From Microplitis mediator (Eukaryota > Arthropoda > Insecta > Hymenoptera > Braconidae): 64,000 nucleotides of DNA. The stretch spans positions 9,222,348-9,286,347 of the forward strand of contig NC_079974.1 in assembly GCF_029852145.1 (NCBI RefSeq), written 5' to 3'. Positions 53,946 to 64,000 of this stretch are shown here, piece after piece; position 1 is the first letter of the stretch; every line of letters begins with the position of its first letter. The notes under the pieces were generated by a model. That model was not told the origin of the DNA, did not search any database, and saw only the letters and a list, made by a program, of their open reading frames with translations. A program made the translations under genes and the position numbers.

Positions 53946-54263
53946 ATGTCTCATTATATCGAGTATTACAATAATCAGGCGGGAGGAGGTCACATTGAAA
54001 AATATAATAGATTTGGTAAAGTTTATGTTGGGTCTTATCAGCATGGACATGGAATAGGGGTCTTTCTCGGAGGGCTCTTTCGCAGAGTAGTCCCATTTCT
54101 TGGTAAAGCAGCACGTGCGATAGGAAAAGAGGCACTTCATGCAGGTGCTAATGTGTTGAGTGATTTCACAGCGGGACAAATTCCTTTAAAACAGTCGTTG
54201 GAGCATAGGCTTACAGAATCAGGATTACGTCTTCAAAAGAAAGGCATCAGAAAAATTGGATGA
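53946..54263 (+). CDS. Polinton small virion protein (Gly-rich/amphipathic)
   Basis: 105 residues, intact, starting 3 bp after the penton stop. Motifs: GKVYVGSYQHGHGIGVFLG, GLFRRVVPFLGKAARAIGKE and ALHAGANVLSDF. It has an amphipathic helix with basic residues. Proteins of this type lie between penton and major capsid genes in many Polintons and are compared, by inference, with adenovirus minor core or lytic proteins. Confidence 0.7.
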   Translation: MSHYIEYYNNQAGGGHIEKYNRFGKVYVGSYQHGHGIGVFLGGLFRRVVPFLGKAARAIGKEALHAGANVLSDFTAGQIPLKQSLEHRLTESGLRLQKKGIRKIG

Positions 54264-54267
54264 GATC

Positions 54268-54475
54268 ATGAGGGGCTCTGGATATAAAAGAAAACACATA
54301 CGCAAAATTACTCATAAAGCTACCAGAAGTGGTAGGGTGAAGAAGCGGAACACTAAGAAAAAAACAACAGTACAAAGAAAAAGTAAAATCAATAAGAAGA
54401 CAAAAATCGACTAAAAAAACGCGTAAAGTGAAAAATTCTCGAAAGAAACGTGACGTGTACGATATATTTAATTAA
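54268..54475 (+). pseudogene. Polinton small Lys/Arg-rich (core-like) protein, frameshifted
   Basis: The ATG at 54268 opens a very basic frame (RGSGYKRKHIRKITHKATR, VKKRNTKKK). It reaches a stop at about 54412-54414, while the +1/-1 neighbouring frame continues with RKVKNSRKKRDVYDIFN to the TAA at 54473. The position, 2 bp before the major capsid start, and the composition fit a DNA-condensing core protein. One indel near 54390-54400 is the likely break. Confidence 0.6.
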
Positions 54476-54477
54476 AA

Positions 54478-55787
54478 ATGTCGTTTTTACATTCACATTC
54501 GGCTGAGTGCGCGAAATCAGAACTAGATTTATTTACACTACTTCCTACACAAACAAGTATTGAACAATCACAATGGACGTATTACAATCCTATGTCATCT
54601 TTGTCGGACGACGCACCGATAGAATTCGTTGTACCTAGACATGGCGTAAATACATTGATTTATCACATACTATGATAAAAATTAAAGCAAAAATTGTACA
54701 ACCAAATGGCAAAGTAGATGAAAAAGATTTTGTAGGCCCAGTAAATAATTTTTTACATTCAATGTTTAATCAAGTAGATGTGTTTTTCAATCAAAAAATG
54801 ATTTCCCCGCCCAATAATGCCTACGCTTATCGGGCTTACATGGAAACACTTTTAAATTATGGAGTTGACGCGAAGAAAAGTCATCTAAAAATGTCTTTAT
54901 GGTCTATGGATACCCGGGGTCACATGGATGCTGTAGTAGCACAAGAAAATACTGGTCTAGATGAACGTATCGCTTATTCGTCTAAAGGAAAAGAGTTTGA
55001 ACTGATGGGAAATTTACATTGCGATGTTTTTAATCAAGATAAATTTTTACTTAATGGAGTCGAAATGAGAATTTGATTAATCCGCTCAAAAAACGCATTT
55101 TGTTTTATAAATGGAAGTGCAAATAGCTACATTGTTAAGATTTCAGAAGCAATGTTAGTTGTCAGAAGAGTAAAAATTAGTGCAAGTATATTGATTGTTC
55201 ATGCGAGAACTTTGGGTCAAACAACAGCAAAGTATCCGCTAACTAGAGTTGAAGTAAAATCATTTGTTTTATCTCAGGGTATTCTCGGCAACACCATTGA
55301 TAATGTTGTATTGGGTCAGTTACCTAAAAGAATAATAATTGGTTTTGTGGATAATCGAGCATATAATAGCTCAAAAATTCATATCCCATTTAATTTCCAA
55401 ACATTTTCGTTAAACTATCTTTCCTTATACATTGACGGGAAACAACTATTGGGTCGAGCGTTACAGCCGAATTACGGGGACAATTACTTAGAGGTGGAAA
55501 CATTTAATACATTATTTAGTGGAACAGGTATCCATTTTGGAAATACGGGGAACTGTCTCTCACATATTGAGTATACTCACGGCTACACTCTCTATGCTTT
55601 TGATTTAACACCCGATCTATCATCTAATCTAGCTTCTCATTGGAATTTGGTAAAAACTGGAAGTTTAAGAATAGAAGCACGTTTTGCTAGTGCTCTTGAA
55701 GTTAATGTGAACTGCGTAGTATACTTGGAATTTGATAATATTTTAGACATAGATTCTTCAAGACAAGTTATTGGAGATTATAATTGA
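54478..55787 (+). pseudogene. Polinton major capsid protein, two breaks
   Basis: The N-terminus MSFLHSHSAECAKSELDLF, then PVNNFLHSMFNQVDVFFNQK, AYRAYMETLLNYG, LMGNLHCDVFNQDKF, KYPLTRVEVKSFVLSQG, GQLPKRIIIGFVDN, LFSGTGIHFGN and FDLTPDLSSN are the recurrent blocks of the double-jelly-roll capsid protein of Polintons. Breaks: a frameshift at about 54650-54680 and an in-frame TGA at 55074-55076. The rest runs open to TGA 55785-55787. Combined length of about 435 residues is normal. Confidence 0.9.
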
Positions 55788-55867
55788 TTAATAAAAAGTA
55801 TATGAGATAAAGAAGTAGTGAATAAAATTTAGTATTCAGTAAGATACCACACTGTACGGTTAGTCTT

Positions 55868-56326
55868 ATGGATATTCGCGAGTTATTAAAACTGTTACCA
55901 TACACCGATGCCTGCACTGGAGGAGTCTCTCCAGCCGACAAAATCCCATGGATATGGCCCCGTCCCTGTGGAATCATTGCAAACACCGATGACCACACAA
56001 AGCCAGGAGTACATTGGGTTGCATTCTTTGTCAACAAGAATGGATACGGAATCTACTTCGACAGCTTCGGACGACCACCCAGTGACCCTCAATTTACTCA
56101 ACGCCTTGGAAGAAACTGCAGGAGCTACAGATGGAATAAACATCAACTACAAGATATTGCTTCTAATTTTTGTGGCCAATATTGTATTGCTGTACTTCAT
56201 TGGCTTTCTAATAACAACTTCCTATCATCATTTTGTAAACTGTTTAATAAAGACAAAAAACATAACGATCGACTTTTATTAAGAATGTTTAATAAAATTG
56301 TTAAATATAGAAATAAGCGAAATTAA
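55868..56326 (+). CDS. Polinton adenain-type cysteine protease
   Basis: 152 residues, intact. The catalytic set is in family order: His49 in PGVHWVAFF, Asp65 in IYFDSFG, a Gln in the following helix (HQLQDI region) and Cys106 in FCGQYCIAVLHWL. The family (C5, related to Ulp1) matures adenovirus and Polinton virion proteins after GG-type sites, and the KGG in the protein at 49663 is a possible substrate. It is the last gene of the element. Confidence 0.9.
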   Translation: MDIRELLKLLPYTDACTGGVSPADKIPWIWPRPCGIIANTDDHTKPGVHWVAFFVNKNGYGIYFDSFGRPPSDPQFTQRLGRNCRSYRWNKHQLQDIASNFCGQYCIAVLHWLSNNNFLSSFCKLFNKDKKHNDRLLLRMFNKIVKYRNKRN

Positions 56327-56821
56327 AATAAATTAAGTATATAACGTTCTCTCCTATTCGTCACAACCCACGGCGGAGTGTGGTGTGTGCAGAATAGCCG
56401 TTATGGCCCGCCGATGGTAAAACTGAAAATAAAAATAATAAAAGAAACCAAAAATATCCTTTGGAGATGCTCACGATCCCCACCGGACACACAGCTCTTC
56501 TCAGGCTGGGTTAGACAACCGAATTGGGCGCCAGTTCGTGTACCCCACGAACAGAATAACAAAACAAACAATAAATAAGAAAATGAAATGAAAAATGAAA
56601 TAATAAAATAATCAGATAGCAGTTGTCAGGTATTGGAAAAGGAAAGCAAGAAAGAGATAGTTTGCAATAAATAAATAATAATAAGTTTTAATTATATCCC
56701 GGGTTGGTAGCCATTTAACCCGATATAGTTTAATTCATAATGTTTCAGCGGGTATATTAAATAATAAACAACAGTATAACTAAGAAAAGTCACTTCACAA
56801 TATAAATTTTGACTAATAGTC
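56327..56821. other. right flank of the Polinton
   Basis: 56345-56575 is more GC-rich and contains TTGGGCGCCA at about 56525-56534, the complement of a primer-binding-site word, possibly from a minus-strand LTR element fragment. 56590-56820 is AT-rich. No Polinton terminal repeat is recognised. Confidence 0.35.
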
Positions 56822-56837
56822 AAGTAACGCAAACAAT
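56822..56837. repeat. SINE target-site duplication, left
   Basis: AAGTAACGCAAACAAT, identical to 57282-57297. Confidence 0.95.
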
Positions 56838-57281
56838 TTTTTTTTTTTTATTATTGTTAACAGTGTATAGCATATTTATGCCTTTTACACTTCTTGCCTT
56901 TAATCGCAATCGCTACCTTTTTCTATTCCCTCCTCTTTTTCATGCGGCTGTGGACCGACTTGTGCTTCTGTACTGCATCATTACGTGATGCCCTATACCC
57001 CACCTTTTTGCCGTGGGAGTATAGCGGCAAAGGGAAACCACAGAGAAAACCTTTTGCCAGTACAGCTGTCATTTTTCGGAGCAGGTGAAGTTCCAGTGAT
57101 CGATAAAATTTCCATTTTACCGATCACTGGCTCTTCAGTCCGCGCCTAGCGCACAGAGACGTCCGATCAAGCTCAATGCATGGCTAAGCGGTCACCCAGC
57201 CAAACAGTAACCACGCTCGGTGCTGCTTAACTTTGATGATCGCCCGAGCCACACATGAACCGATCGGCTGCCTCTGCCCCT
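56838..57281 (-). mobile_element. 5S rRNA-derived SINE with 16-bp target duplication
   Basis: Minus-strand element with a poly(A) tail (the T run at 56838-56849) and a 5' part resembling 5S rRNA: GATCATCAAAGTTAAGCAGC followed by GGCTGGGTGACCGCTTAGCC, the internal promoter region of 5S genes as I remember it. The exact 16-bp duplication on both sides proves target-primed retrotransposition. The body (57000-57130) includes a GCGCCTAGCGCACAGAG-like segment and a CCAGTGATCG/CGATCACTGG inverted pair (57091-57129). It depends on a LINE for mobility. Confidence 0.88.
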
Positions 57282-57297
57282 AAGTAACGCAAACAAT
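57282..57297. repeat. SINE target-site duplication, right
   Basis: AAGTAACGCAAACAAT, second copy. Confidence 0.95.
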
Positions 57298-57829
57298 AAA
57301 TAATATTCGTCTGGCTATCACTCGCACGTGATAGCTAAAAATATAAATAATTATGAATAATAATTATTATGCGTACACATACAATTATATCATACTATTA
57401 ATTATGAATACGCGAACAAATAATAATAATACCTTGATTACTTGTGACTAATTACTACCAATAATAATGGCTGATAATAATTATAAATAATTACACCAAA
57501 TAATCACCAAGTGTTTAAAATAATAGTCATATAAATGTGAATAATCACAAATAATAGTTAATTGTTTACCGCAAATTTACGATCAAAACCACTGGTGATA
57601 TTTAAACAATTGTGAAATATTATTCCAAGAAAATGCTAAATACTGATCAAATAATAAGTTACCTATGGGTAGATATTTATCGAAAAATAATAAATAATAT
57701 AAATAATAATTATCGCATTAAATCAAAATGCTTTCCCATATAATAATTGAGTAAGTATAAATATCTACCGCACTAAATAAATGTTCTCAATACTCTTCAA
57801 ACTGATAAAAAATAAACTTAAATATTAAT
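57298..57829. other. AT-rich intergenic DNA
   Basis: AATAATAATTAT-type sequence, no gene seen. Confidence 0.5.
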
Positions 57830-58192
57830 ACTTATTTACCGTCAATCATATACACGATCACTAATAATTATTTAATAACGTAAAATAATTGTAGATAGTA
57901 ATAATTATTTACCGACAATCATATGAACGGCCACTAATAATCATGTAATAATATATAATAAACGTAAATTGTTACTAAGAATTTACTGTCAAATCATATA
58001 ACGGTCACCAATAATTATTGAATAATATCAAATAATAAATGTAACTGTTAATAATTATTTACCGTCAATCATACAGACAGTCACCAATAATTATTAACTA
58101 ATATGAAATAATAAATGTAACTGTTAATAATTATTTACCGTCAATCATACCGACAGTCACCAATAATTATTAACTAATATAAAACAATAGTT
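57830..58192. repeat. five tandem 74-bp repeats
   Basis: Units with ATTATTTACCGTCAATCATA then CAGTCACCAATAATTATT, starting near 57833, 57905, 57980, 58053 and 58127. The last two are nearly identical, the earlier ones diverged. Confidence 0.85.
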
Positions 58193-58252
58193 TACCCAAA
58201 ACTTCTAAGTTCTGGGTAAAGATTTTTCGCCGGGACAACAAGTGCGCAAATG

Positions 58253-58266
58253 TATATATATGTATA

Positions 58267-58313
<47 letters not shown>
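58253..58313. repeat. (TA)n microsatellite
   Basis: About 60 bp of TATATA with a few ATG/ACA interruptions. A CTCTCACGTGAGAG palindrome follows at about 58347-58360. Confidence 0.9.
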
Positions 58314-58317
<4 letters not shown>

Positions 58318-58360
58318 CGTTACTGTACGCAATGCGCTCTCTCTCGCTCTCACGTGAGAG

Positions 58361-58836
58361 ATATAAGAATGGCCACCAACGCGGGACAAATTACACGCCA
58401 ATGCATATAACACAAAGGTACTTACAGTCGTCGTCGTAATGTAATATGTTTATTGGCTCCATTGGTATCAATTCTTTATCAATAATTACGCCAATAACCC
58501 AAAAGACACAATTCAATAAACAACTGGCCAATAAACTCTATAATTATGCCATTGTTGCCCAAATGGCGTCTCAATAACTTTTTTTTTGTGTCAACAGCAG
58601 CAACAGCACACCTTACTCTCACAATAGATTATCCACGTCTGGCCATGGCAGCACGTGAGTCCCATGCCGGCACCTCGGCCGGCGCCATCTTATAATGGTT
58701 TCTCCTTTCAACCAATGGAGCAATATACCTGTCTCATGTTAATTTACTCATTTACCACCAACATGATGCATGACTTGTTTTACGTGTAATTTGTCCATTC
58801 TCGACATTAAATGGCCATTCTTTTTTCCAGAGCCAA
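58361..58836. other. unassigned DNA left of Helitron
   Basis: No gene. Repeated CCAATAA words (58470-58560) and a GC-rich CCGGCACCTCGGCCGGCGCC stretch near 58667-58686. Confidence 0.4.
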
Positions 58837-60271
58837 TCTATACTAATATATAAATCTATAGGCTCTGTCTGTACATTGTGTTTTTATTTCTAATTATGCT
58901 TCAAATATCATTTTTATGACCTACTCATACTGTATTTACCCTTTTTGGAATTTTTGTCTGTCTGTCTCTCTGTCTGTTTGTACCTTTATAACTGATCAAC
59001 CACTCATCTGATTGAGATGAAATTTTTTATACATATACAAGATGCTGTCACTTAGAATATAGGCTACTTTTTAAATTAATTATAAATCAGAATTCGGGTA
59101 TATAAATTATTTTTCTAAAAGTACAATAAAAAAACAGTTAAATTACTGCCATCAATCGTTTTTATTCCATTAGCGTCAATTGTTTCTATATAACGCATAT
59201 TAATTGTTTTTTGTATTTTTTTCCATAGATTAGATTTTGTTCCATTTATCAATTGTTTCTGTCAATTAAATTGATAGGTTATCCCAATGCCTTACTGAAG
59301 AACTAAGTAACTTTATTAAACAGTCGAAATAGGAGTGTCTCATCTGACTTATTTGTAACTAAGTAAGAATGCAAATCTATAAAAATAAAAGTATTAAATA
59401 TATTTAATTGATTACTTGAATTTTTTTCAATTTTTTGTATGATATATAGGATTAAAAAGACAAAATAACATATCTTACACAATATGTAAAATAAATGAAG
59501 ATCATAACCTATAAATAATCATCTATATTATATATCAACCGTTTTTGTGCATTAATTTATATAAATAATTTGGTTTGAAATATAAGTACTTGATTTTGCT
59601 TAGTTATTTATAATAATTTTTTTATTTTTGTATGCTAAGTTAACCAAGATTGACCAATTTAATATAACTTATAGTGATTGATTATTTTATATTTTATATC
59701 TATACTATACTTATATATAAATCTATAGGCTCTGTCTATACATGGTGTTTTTATTTCGATTTATGCGTCAAATATCATTTTTATGACCCACTCATACATC
59801 ATCTACCCATTTTGGAATTTTCGTCTTTCTGTCTCTCTGTCGGTTTGTACCTTTATACCTAATTAACCACTTATCTGATTGAGATGAAATTTTTTATAAA
59901 TTTACAAGATGCTGTCACTTAAAATATAGGCTACTTTTTGAATCAATTGTTACTCAGGATTTGGGTATTTAAATTATTTTTCTGAAAGTATAAGAGAAAA
60001 ACAGTTAAATTACAGCCATCAATTGTTTTTATTTCATTAGCGTTAATTGTTTTTTATGTTTTTTTTTATCGATTAGATATTGTTTCATTTATTAATTGTT
60101 TCTGTCAACTGAATCGTATATCGCAGTTTATTAAACAGTCAAAATAAAAGAGTCTAATCTGACTTATTTGTAACTAAGTGAGAATGTAAATTTATTCAAT
60201 ATTGCATCTCTGGAACTATAAGGCTTACGGATTTAAAATTTAGTGTAAACGTTTGTTATGTCATGTAGGTA

Positions 60272-60659
60272 CCCGATGAAAAAAGATTTTATACAATTGT
60301 ATGAAATTATATACAAAAAATTGCCCGATCCAATTGTATACAACTGTATAGAAATTGTATACAATTCTATACAAATTGTATACAAGTCTATATAATTATA
60401 TACAATTTTATACAAATTATATACAATTATATATAATTGCAATATATGGAATTGTATATAATTATATAGAATTGTATAAATTTGTATAGAATTGTATACA
60501 ATTTCTATACAAATTGTATACAATTGGATCGGGCCATTTTTCCTACCCAATTATATATAGTCTATATATAATTATATATAGTCTATATATAATTATACAT
60601 AGTCCATATATAATTGATATATAATTCTATACAATTGTATAAAATCTTTTTTCATCGGG
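60272..60659. mobile_element. palindromic AT-rich MITE with TA duplication
   Basis: 388 bp. TIR CCCGATGAAAAAAGATTTTA, flanked by TA (60270-60271 and 60660-60661), interrupts one unit of the Helitron array. The inside is made of AATTGTATACAATT-type self-complementary words with a nested inverted pair GCCCGATCCAATTGTATAC (60323 onward) and its complement (ending 60534). The ends resemble those of 5198-6624. Confidence 0.88.
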
Positions 60660-61484
60660 TATTCTTCATAAGGGCTTTAATAAAATTTACTCCTAACGAG
60701 GTTTGCGTGGGCTTCAAGCGTTAAGATGCTTCCTTTTCCAAATACATACGTTACAGTGTTGAAATTCGGCATGAACGTTTATTATGTCATTTAGGGATCC
60801 CTCATGAAACGATTTGAATAAAATCAACTCCAAAGGGGGTTCGCAGGGGCGTCAAACGATAATATACTCGTTTTTTTAGTATAGGTGTAACTGACTCAAA
60901 ATTCGGCCTGAACGTTTATTATGTCACGCCAGTACCCCTCACTAAATAACTATAACAATATCGGCTCCAAAAGGGCTATGCCGGGGCGTCAAACGTTAAT
61001 ATACCCCCGTTTTAAAGTATATGTGTTACAGAGTTGAAATTCAGTGTGACCGTTCATTATGTCATGTCAGTATACCCCACTAAATGGCTATGATAAAATC
61101 GGCTTCCAAAAGGAGATGTGGGGACATCAAACGTTAATATACTCCCTTTTATAAAATATACGTGTTTCAAAGTTGAAATTCAGTGTGAGCGTTCATTATG
61201 TCATGTAGCTATCCCTTTTAAAATGGCTTCGAAAAAATTAACTTCTAAGGGGATTTGCGTGGGCGTCAAGCGTTAATGTGCTTCCGATATCCAAATACAT
61301 ACGTTACAGAGTTGAAATTCGGCGTGAACGTTTATTATGTCATGTAGGTGTCCCTCATGAAACGGCTTTAATAAAATCAACTCCTAAGGAGGTTCGCGGG
61401 GCGTTAGAGGTTAATATGCTTCCGTTAATTGAATATATGTGTTACAAAGTTTAAATTCGGCATGAACGTTAACTTTGTCATGTA

Positions 61485-61704
61485 CACAGAAAAAAAAATT
61501 GTCGACTGAAGATAAATATTCTTGATTCAAGAAAATTTTTTTGGAAACCTAAATTTTCTCAGATAAAGTAGAAATCTTCTCCGACCAAGGCATATTTTTT
61601 TTAACCAAGACAAATTCTTTCGGCTCAAGAAAATCTTGATTTGATTCCCGAAAACATTTGTCTTCCAAAATATTTTCTTAATTCAAGATAACTTTTTTTC
61701 TGTG
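61485..61704. mobile_element. MITE, TA duplication (CACAGAAAAAAA ends)
   Basis: 220 bp with inverted ends CACAGAAAAAAA and TTTTTTTCTGTG, flanked by TA on both sides (61483-61484, 61705-61706). It is inserted in the Helitron array. TA duplication and CA ends fit a Tc1/mariner-type MITE. The interior has short TTGATTCAAGA-like dyads. Confidence 0.85.
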
Positions 61705-61856
61705 TAAGTATCTCTTATAAACCGGATTTAATAGATTCAACTCCTAAAGGAGGTTGCGGGAGTGTCAAACGTTAATGTATTCCCGTTTTTGGAATATATG
61801 TGTTACAAAGTTTAAATTAAGCATAACGATTAATTGTGTCGTCAACTTACGTACTA

Positions 61857-62113
61857 CACTGAAAAAAAACTTTTCCCAAGTATAAATACTTCATTTAAAA
61901 AAATATTTACCCGGTACTATACAAACGAATAATATTCTTAATCATAGTAGATATGTACTTCAACCGAGCAATGTTTTCTTGATTTAAGAATACCTATACT
62001 TATTTTAAGAAAATATACTCGATCGGAGTACATTTTTACTAAGATTAAACAAATATTTACTCGGTAGGATACAAACATTAATATACTTGAAAAAAGTTTT
62101 TTTTTTCTCAGTG
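61857..62113. mobile_element. MITE, TA duplication (CACTGAAAAAAAA ends)
   Basis: 257 bp with ends CACTGAAAAAAAACTTTT and AAAAGTTTTTTTTTTCTCAG then TG, flanked by TA (61855-61856, 62114-62115). Related in its termini to the element at 61485. No coding capacity. Confidence 0.85.
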
Positions 62114-62514
62114 TAAAATGGGTTTCAAAGGTACGATATTAGTTTTTCATACACTCTTTAACTGAATTACCTCGATGAATCTATGTTAAAGAAAAAACAA
62201 AAAATAATTACATTTCAATCAAAATATTAAAAACACCGTCTTTTATCCGAGATCTGATGAGAGAGACATGTATATTTTCAACTCAAAAAAAATAAGCAAA
62301 TAATTTTTTTTGTCCCATCGTTATGATTGTGGTGGAATTATTTCTAATTGCATTTTGTCATTAGTTCTTTATAGCTCATTACAATAATATCAATATAATT
62401 GCCGAGGAAGTCATCGGTCAAAGCCATAGTTATAGAAATATTTTTAATCACGAAATGAAAAAATCATCACTTAACTGTAATTTACGCCCAGCGAAGCGGG
62501 TGGGTAGCGGCTAG

Positions 62515-63280
62515 TTAGTAATATAATTCTTTACCTAAATATTCCATTAGTTTATTTATAATGCCCGTAAATTTATTTAAAATAAATAAATTCACTGAGG
62601 CCAACTGTTGCGTTGCCGCGCATGCGCCAACCAACCAAAATAATAATAATAAAAACCAAATAATTAAAATAAATAAATACGCAATTAATTATCCCGGCGG
62701 CTGTAAAATCCATTCATCAGTAAATAAAATTCAGTAATTTTTACTGATTCGGCCGCAATTTTTGCCTAGATAATTAAACAAATAATAAACACACAGTAAA
62801 TGAAATAAAATAATACATAGAATAATAATAATAGTATAATAATAATAATAATATGTTAGACGTGCTGAGCAGCGTGTGCTGCCATCTGTTGTCTTTCTCC
62901 GAACTAATGCGAAGATGCCGCGATATTTAAATATCGTGACAAGTAAACCATTTACAAATTTATCTGGAAGAGGGTTAATTTATAATCAAAGCTGTAGACG
63001 ATAAAACATGTATTCTTTAGCCTAAGATTTTGTAATAAAAAAATGAAAAAAATATAAATAATTTTTATCGTTATTTCAAATTGCTATTTTTCTACTGATC
63101 CTACTCAGAATATTTATAGTTAACTTAAAGTAAAATAAATTAATGATGGGAATAGGGTGTGGAAGAAATCTTAATTAGTAAGAAATATTTTTCATTATTT
63201 TTTTTTTATTTAATATATTTTTGAAATTGAAATACAATTCGAGTTACAGATTATTATTGTTTTATAAATATCATAAAATT
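62515..63280. other. AT-rich intergenic DNA
   Basis: No gene seen. Features: (AAT)n stretches at 62820-62855 and a CGATATTTAAATATCG palindrome near 62920-62935. Confidence 0.5.
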
Positions 63281-63954
63281 TTAATCAAACATTAACATAG
63301 TTTTTTTTTTATTATTTTTTTTTTTTATTGTTTTGTTTTTCAAAATTTTTATTTTATTATCAATTTTTTGAACCTTTCCTATTTTTAGCTTCTGTGGTTT
63401 TTTTTTTCTTTTCCTTAACGTCAAATCTTCATGTTGAGACTCAACAATTTTTTCATCTACGCCGACTAGAGCTGGCTCTTGGCTTTGAGTGATCGGAGAT
63501 GATGATGAGGGATATTCTAAAATCAGATAAAAAATAATGAGATCTAAATTTTGAAATATTTCAATAATAATAATCATACATTTAGTGATTGTACGTACCT
63601 TTTCCATCAAAAAAAAAACTTTAAAAGACTTTAAGAAATCGAATACAACTTCATTTTTCTTTTCTTCTAGAAGCTCTCTCCTACTGGGTTCATCTAAAAA
63701 ATAGAATAAAGAATAAAAATTATGTATAATTAGATTACAAATTTTAACTTGTTGTAATTACCTGAGCGTTCATATTCCCACGTTCGATAGACAGACGCAA
63801 GATTAATATTCATATGAGCTCCTAACTCAGTATTAACTCTTCGTAATGTCTCAGAAGTAATTTTATTCAAGATATCGTAAACTGCAGGTTTTTGTGCTAT
63901 CGTTTCTCCCTTAGTAATGTAGTGCATGTTAGACATATCCTCTGTTTTCAACAA
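63281..63954 (-). CDS. 3' end of a spliced gene, partial, family unknown
   Basis: Minus-strand exons inferred from splice signals. An internal exon lies at about 63941-63762 (acceptor GAAAACAG, donor CAG/GTAATT) and encodes KGETIAQKPAVYDILNKITS and LGAHMNINLASVYRTWEYE. A last exon at 63516-63281 (acceptor GATTTTAG) encodes EYPSSSSPITQSQEP and a very Lys-rich end (LRKRKKKPQKLK, TIKKKNNKKK). Exon A joined to the last exon stays in frame (phase 1). Between them, 63693-63599 also has good splice signals (TTTTTTAG, AG/GTACGT) and an open frame, but its 95 nt shift the frame and lead to an early stop. The gene continues beyond the window. The function is not recognised; the basic tail suggests nuclear or nucleic-acid contact. 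Confidence 0.55.
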
Positions 63955-64000
63955 TAAAATAAACTCAATATTAATCCATAATAATCCATAAGGAACTATA

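Larger units (their letters stand above)
42903..56326. mobile_element. Polinton/Maverick element (decayed)
   Basis: Contains PolB, packaging ATPase, retrovirus-type integrase, penton-like minor capsid, double-jelly-roll-like major capsid, adenain-type protease and small virion proteins in one syntenic block on the plus strand, plus a divergent PI-PLC-like gene at the left end. This gene set defines Polintons. I could not find the terminal inverted repeats or target duplication, so the boundaries given are those of the outermost genes. Several genes carry stops, frameshifts or an insertion. Confidence 0.9.
60200..61850. repeat. tandem array inside the Helitron (about 145-bp unit)
   Basis: Units share GAACGTTTATTATGTCATGT, an AATAAAATCAACTCCTAAGG-like segment and CGTCAAACGTTAATAT. 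Copies lie near 60229, 60750, 60895, 61025, 61165, 61310, 61450 and 61800, the first, seventh and eighth being split by inserted MITEs. Confidence 0.85.
58837..62514 (+). mobile_element. non-autonomous Helitron
   Basis: 5' end TCTATACTAATATATAAATC after an A, and 3' end AGCGAAGCGGGTGGGTAGCGG then CTAG before a T: the A^T insertion, TC start, short GC-rich 3' hairpin and CTRR end define Helitrons. There is no Rep/helicase frame. A second 5' terminus with the same sequence (TCTATACTATACTTATATAT) begins at 59699, so either two copies recombined or the 5' end was duplicated. The interior holds a tandem array and three small inserted elements. Confidence 0.8.

Noticed and set aside
56525..56534. 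TTGGGCGCCA as primer binding site of a minus-strand LTR element
   Set aside because: No LTR boundary next to it and no gag or pol on that strand nearby; a 10-base match alone is weak.
58242..58439. Frames with YIYIYIY runs near the (TA)n tract
   Set aside because: Direct translation of a TA microsatellite.
1..64000. CRISPR arrays, bacterial operons or phage modules
   Set aside because: Repeat spacing, introns, LTR/Polinton/Helitron content and AT-rich non-coding DNA are all eukaryotic; no repeat-spacer array was found.

Overview
The window looks like transposon-dense, AT-rich insect nuclear DNA, probably hymenopteran and possibly a parasitoid wasp. That assignment rests on the mix of element families and base composition seen here, not on a database match. 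I find no complete ordinary host gene. The only candidates are two small Cys-containing reading frames (23.7-25.2 kb) and the end of a spliced minus-strand gene at the right edge.

Layout. 1-2.4 kb: LTR- or leader-like DNA with two arrays of short dyads, including four hairpins whose stems covary. 2.7-4.3 kb and 37.4-40.2 kb: a dispersed repeat with AACTTCCCGCT inverted ends. 4.3-9.0 kb: a satellite of about 205-210 bp, split by a palindromic AT-rich element (5198-6624) that carries a 5S rRNA-like segment. 9.4-13.6 kb: a 5'-truncated Ty3/gypsy pol followed by a glycoprotein gene. 13.6-23.2 kb: a second Ty3/gypsy element (LTR, PBS, gag, -1 frameshift signal, pol) lying inside the glycoprotein gene of the first, whose 3' end resumes near 23.2 kb. 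26886-32162: a 5.3-kb non-autonomous hAT foldback element with an 8-bp target duplication. 32603-35125: a solo LTR with a 4-bp duplication. 35.8-37.1 kb: tRNA-derived SINE pieces and a decayed acidic reading frame. 41-42.1 kb: a BEL/Pao integrase remnant. 42.9-56.3 kb: a decayed Polinton/Maverick, with a PI-PLC-like gene divergent from PolB at its left end and a solo LTR inside its integrase. 56838-57281: a 5S-like SINE with a 16-bp target duplication. 58837-62514: a non-autonomous Helitron holding a tandem array into which three TA-duplicating MITEs have inserted.

How the genes fit together. The Polinton carries the usual set: protein-primed DNA polymerase B, packaging ATPase, integrase with chromodomain, major and minor capsid proteins, adenain-type protease and small basic or amphipathic virion proteins. 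PolB, ATPase, integrase, the major capsid gene and the basic protein gene all carry stops, frameshifts or an insertion, so the copy is dead. Gypsy element 2 has long open gag and pol frames joined by a slippery heptamer and a downstream hairpin. Its clearest lesions are one TAG just after the RT catalytic motif and the absence of a recognisable 3' LTR. Boundaries without target duplications are approximate.
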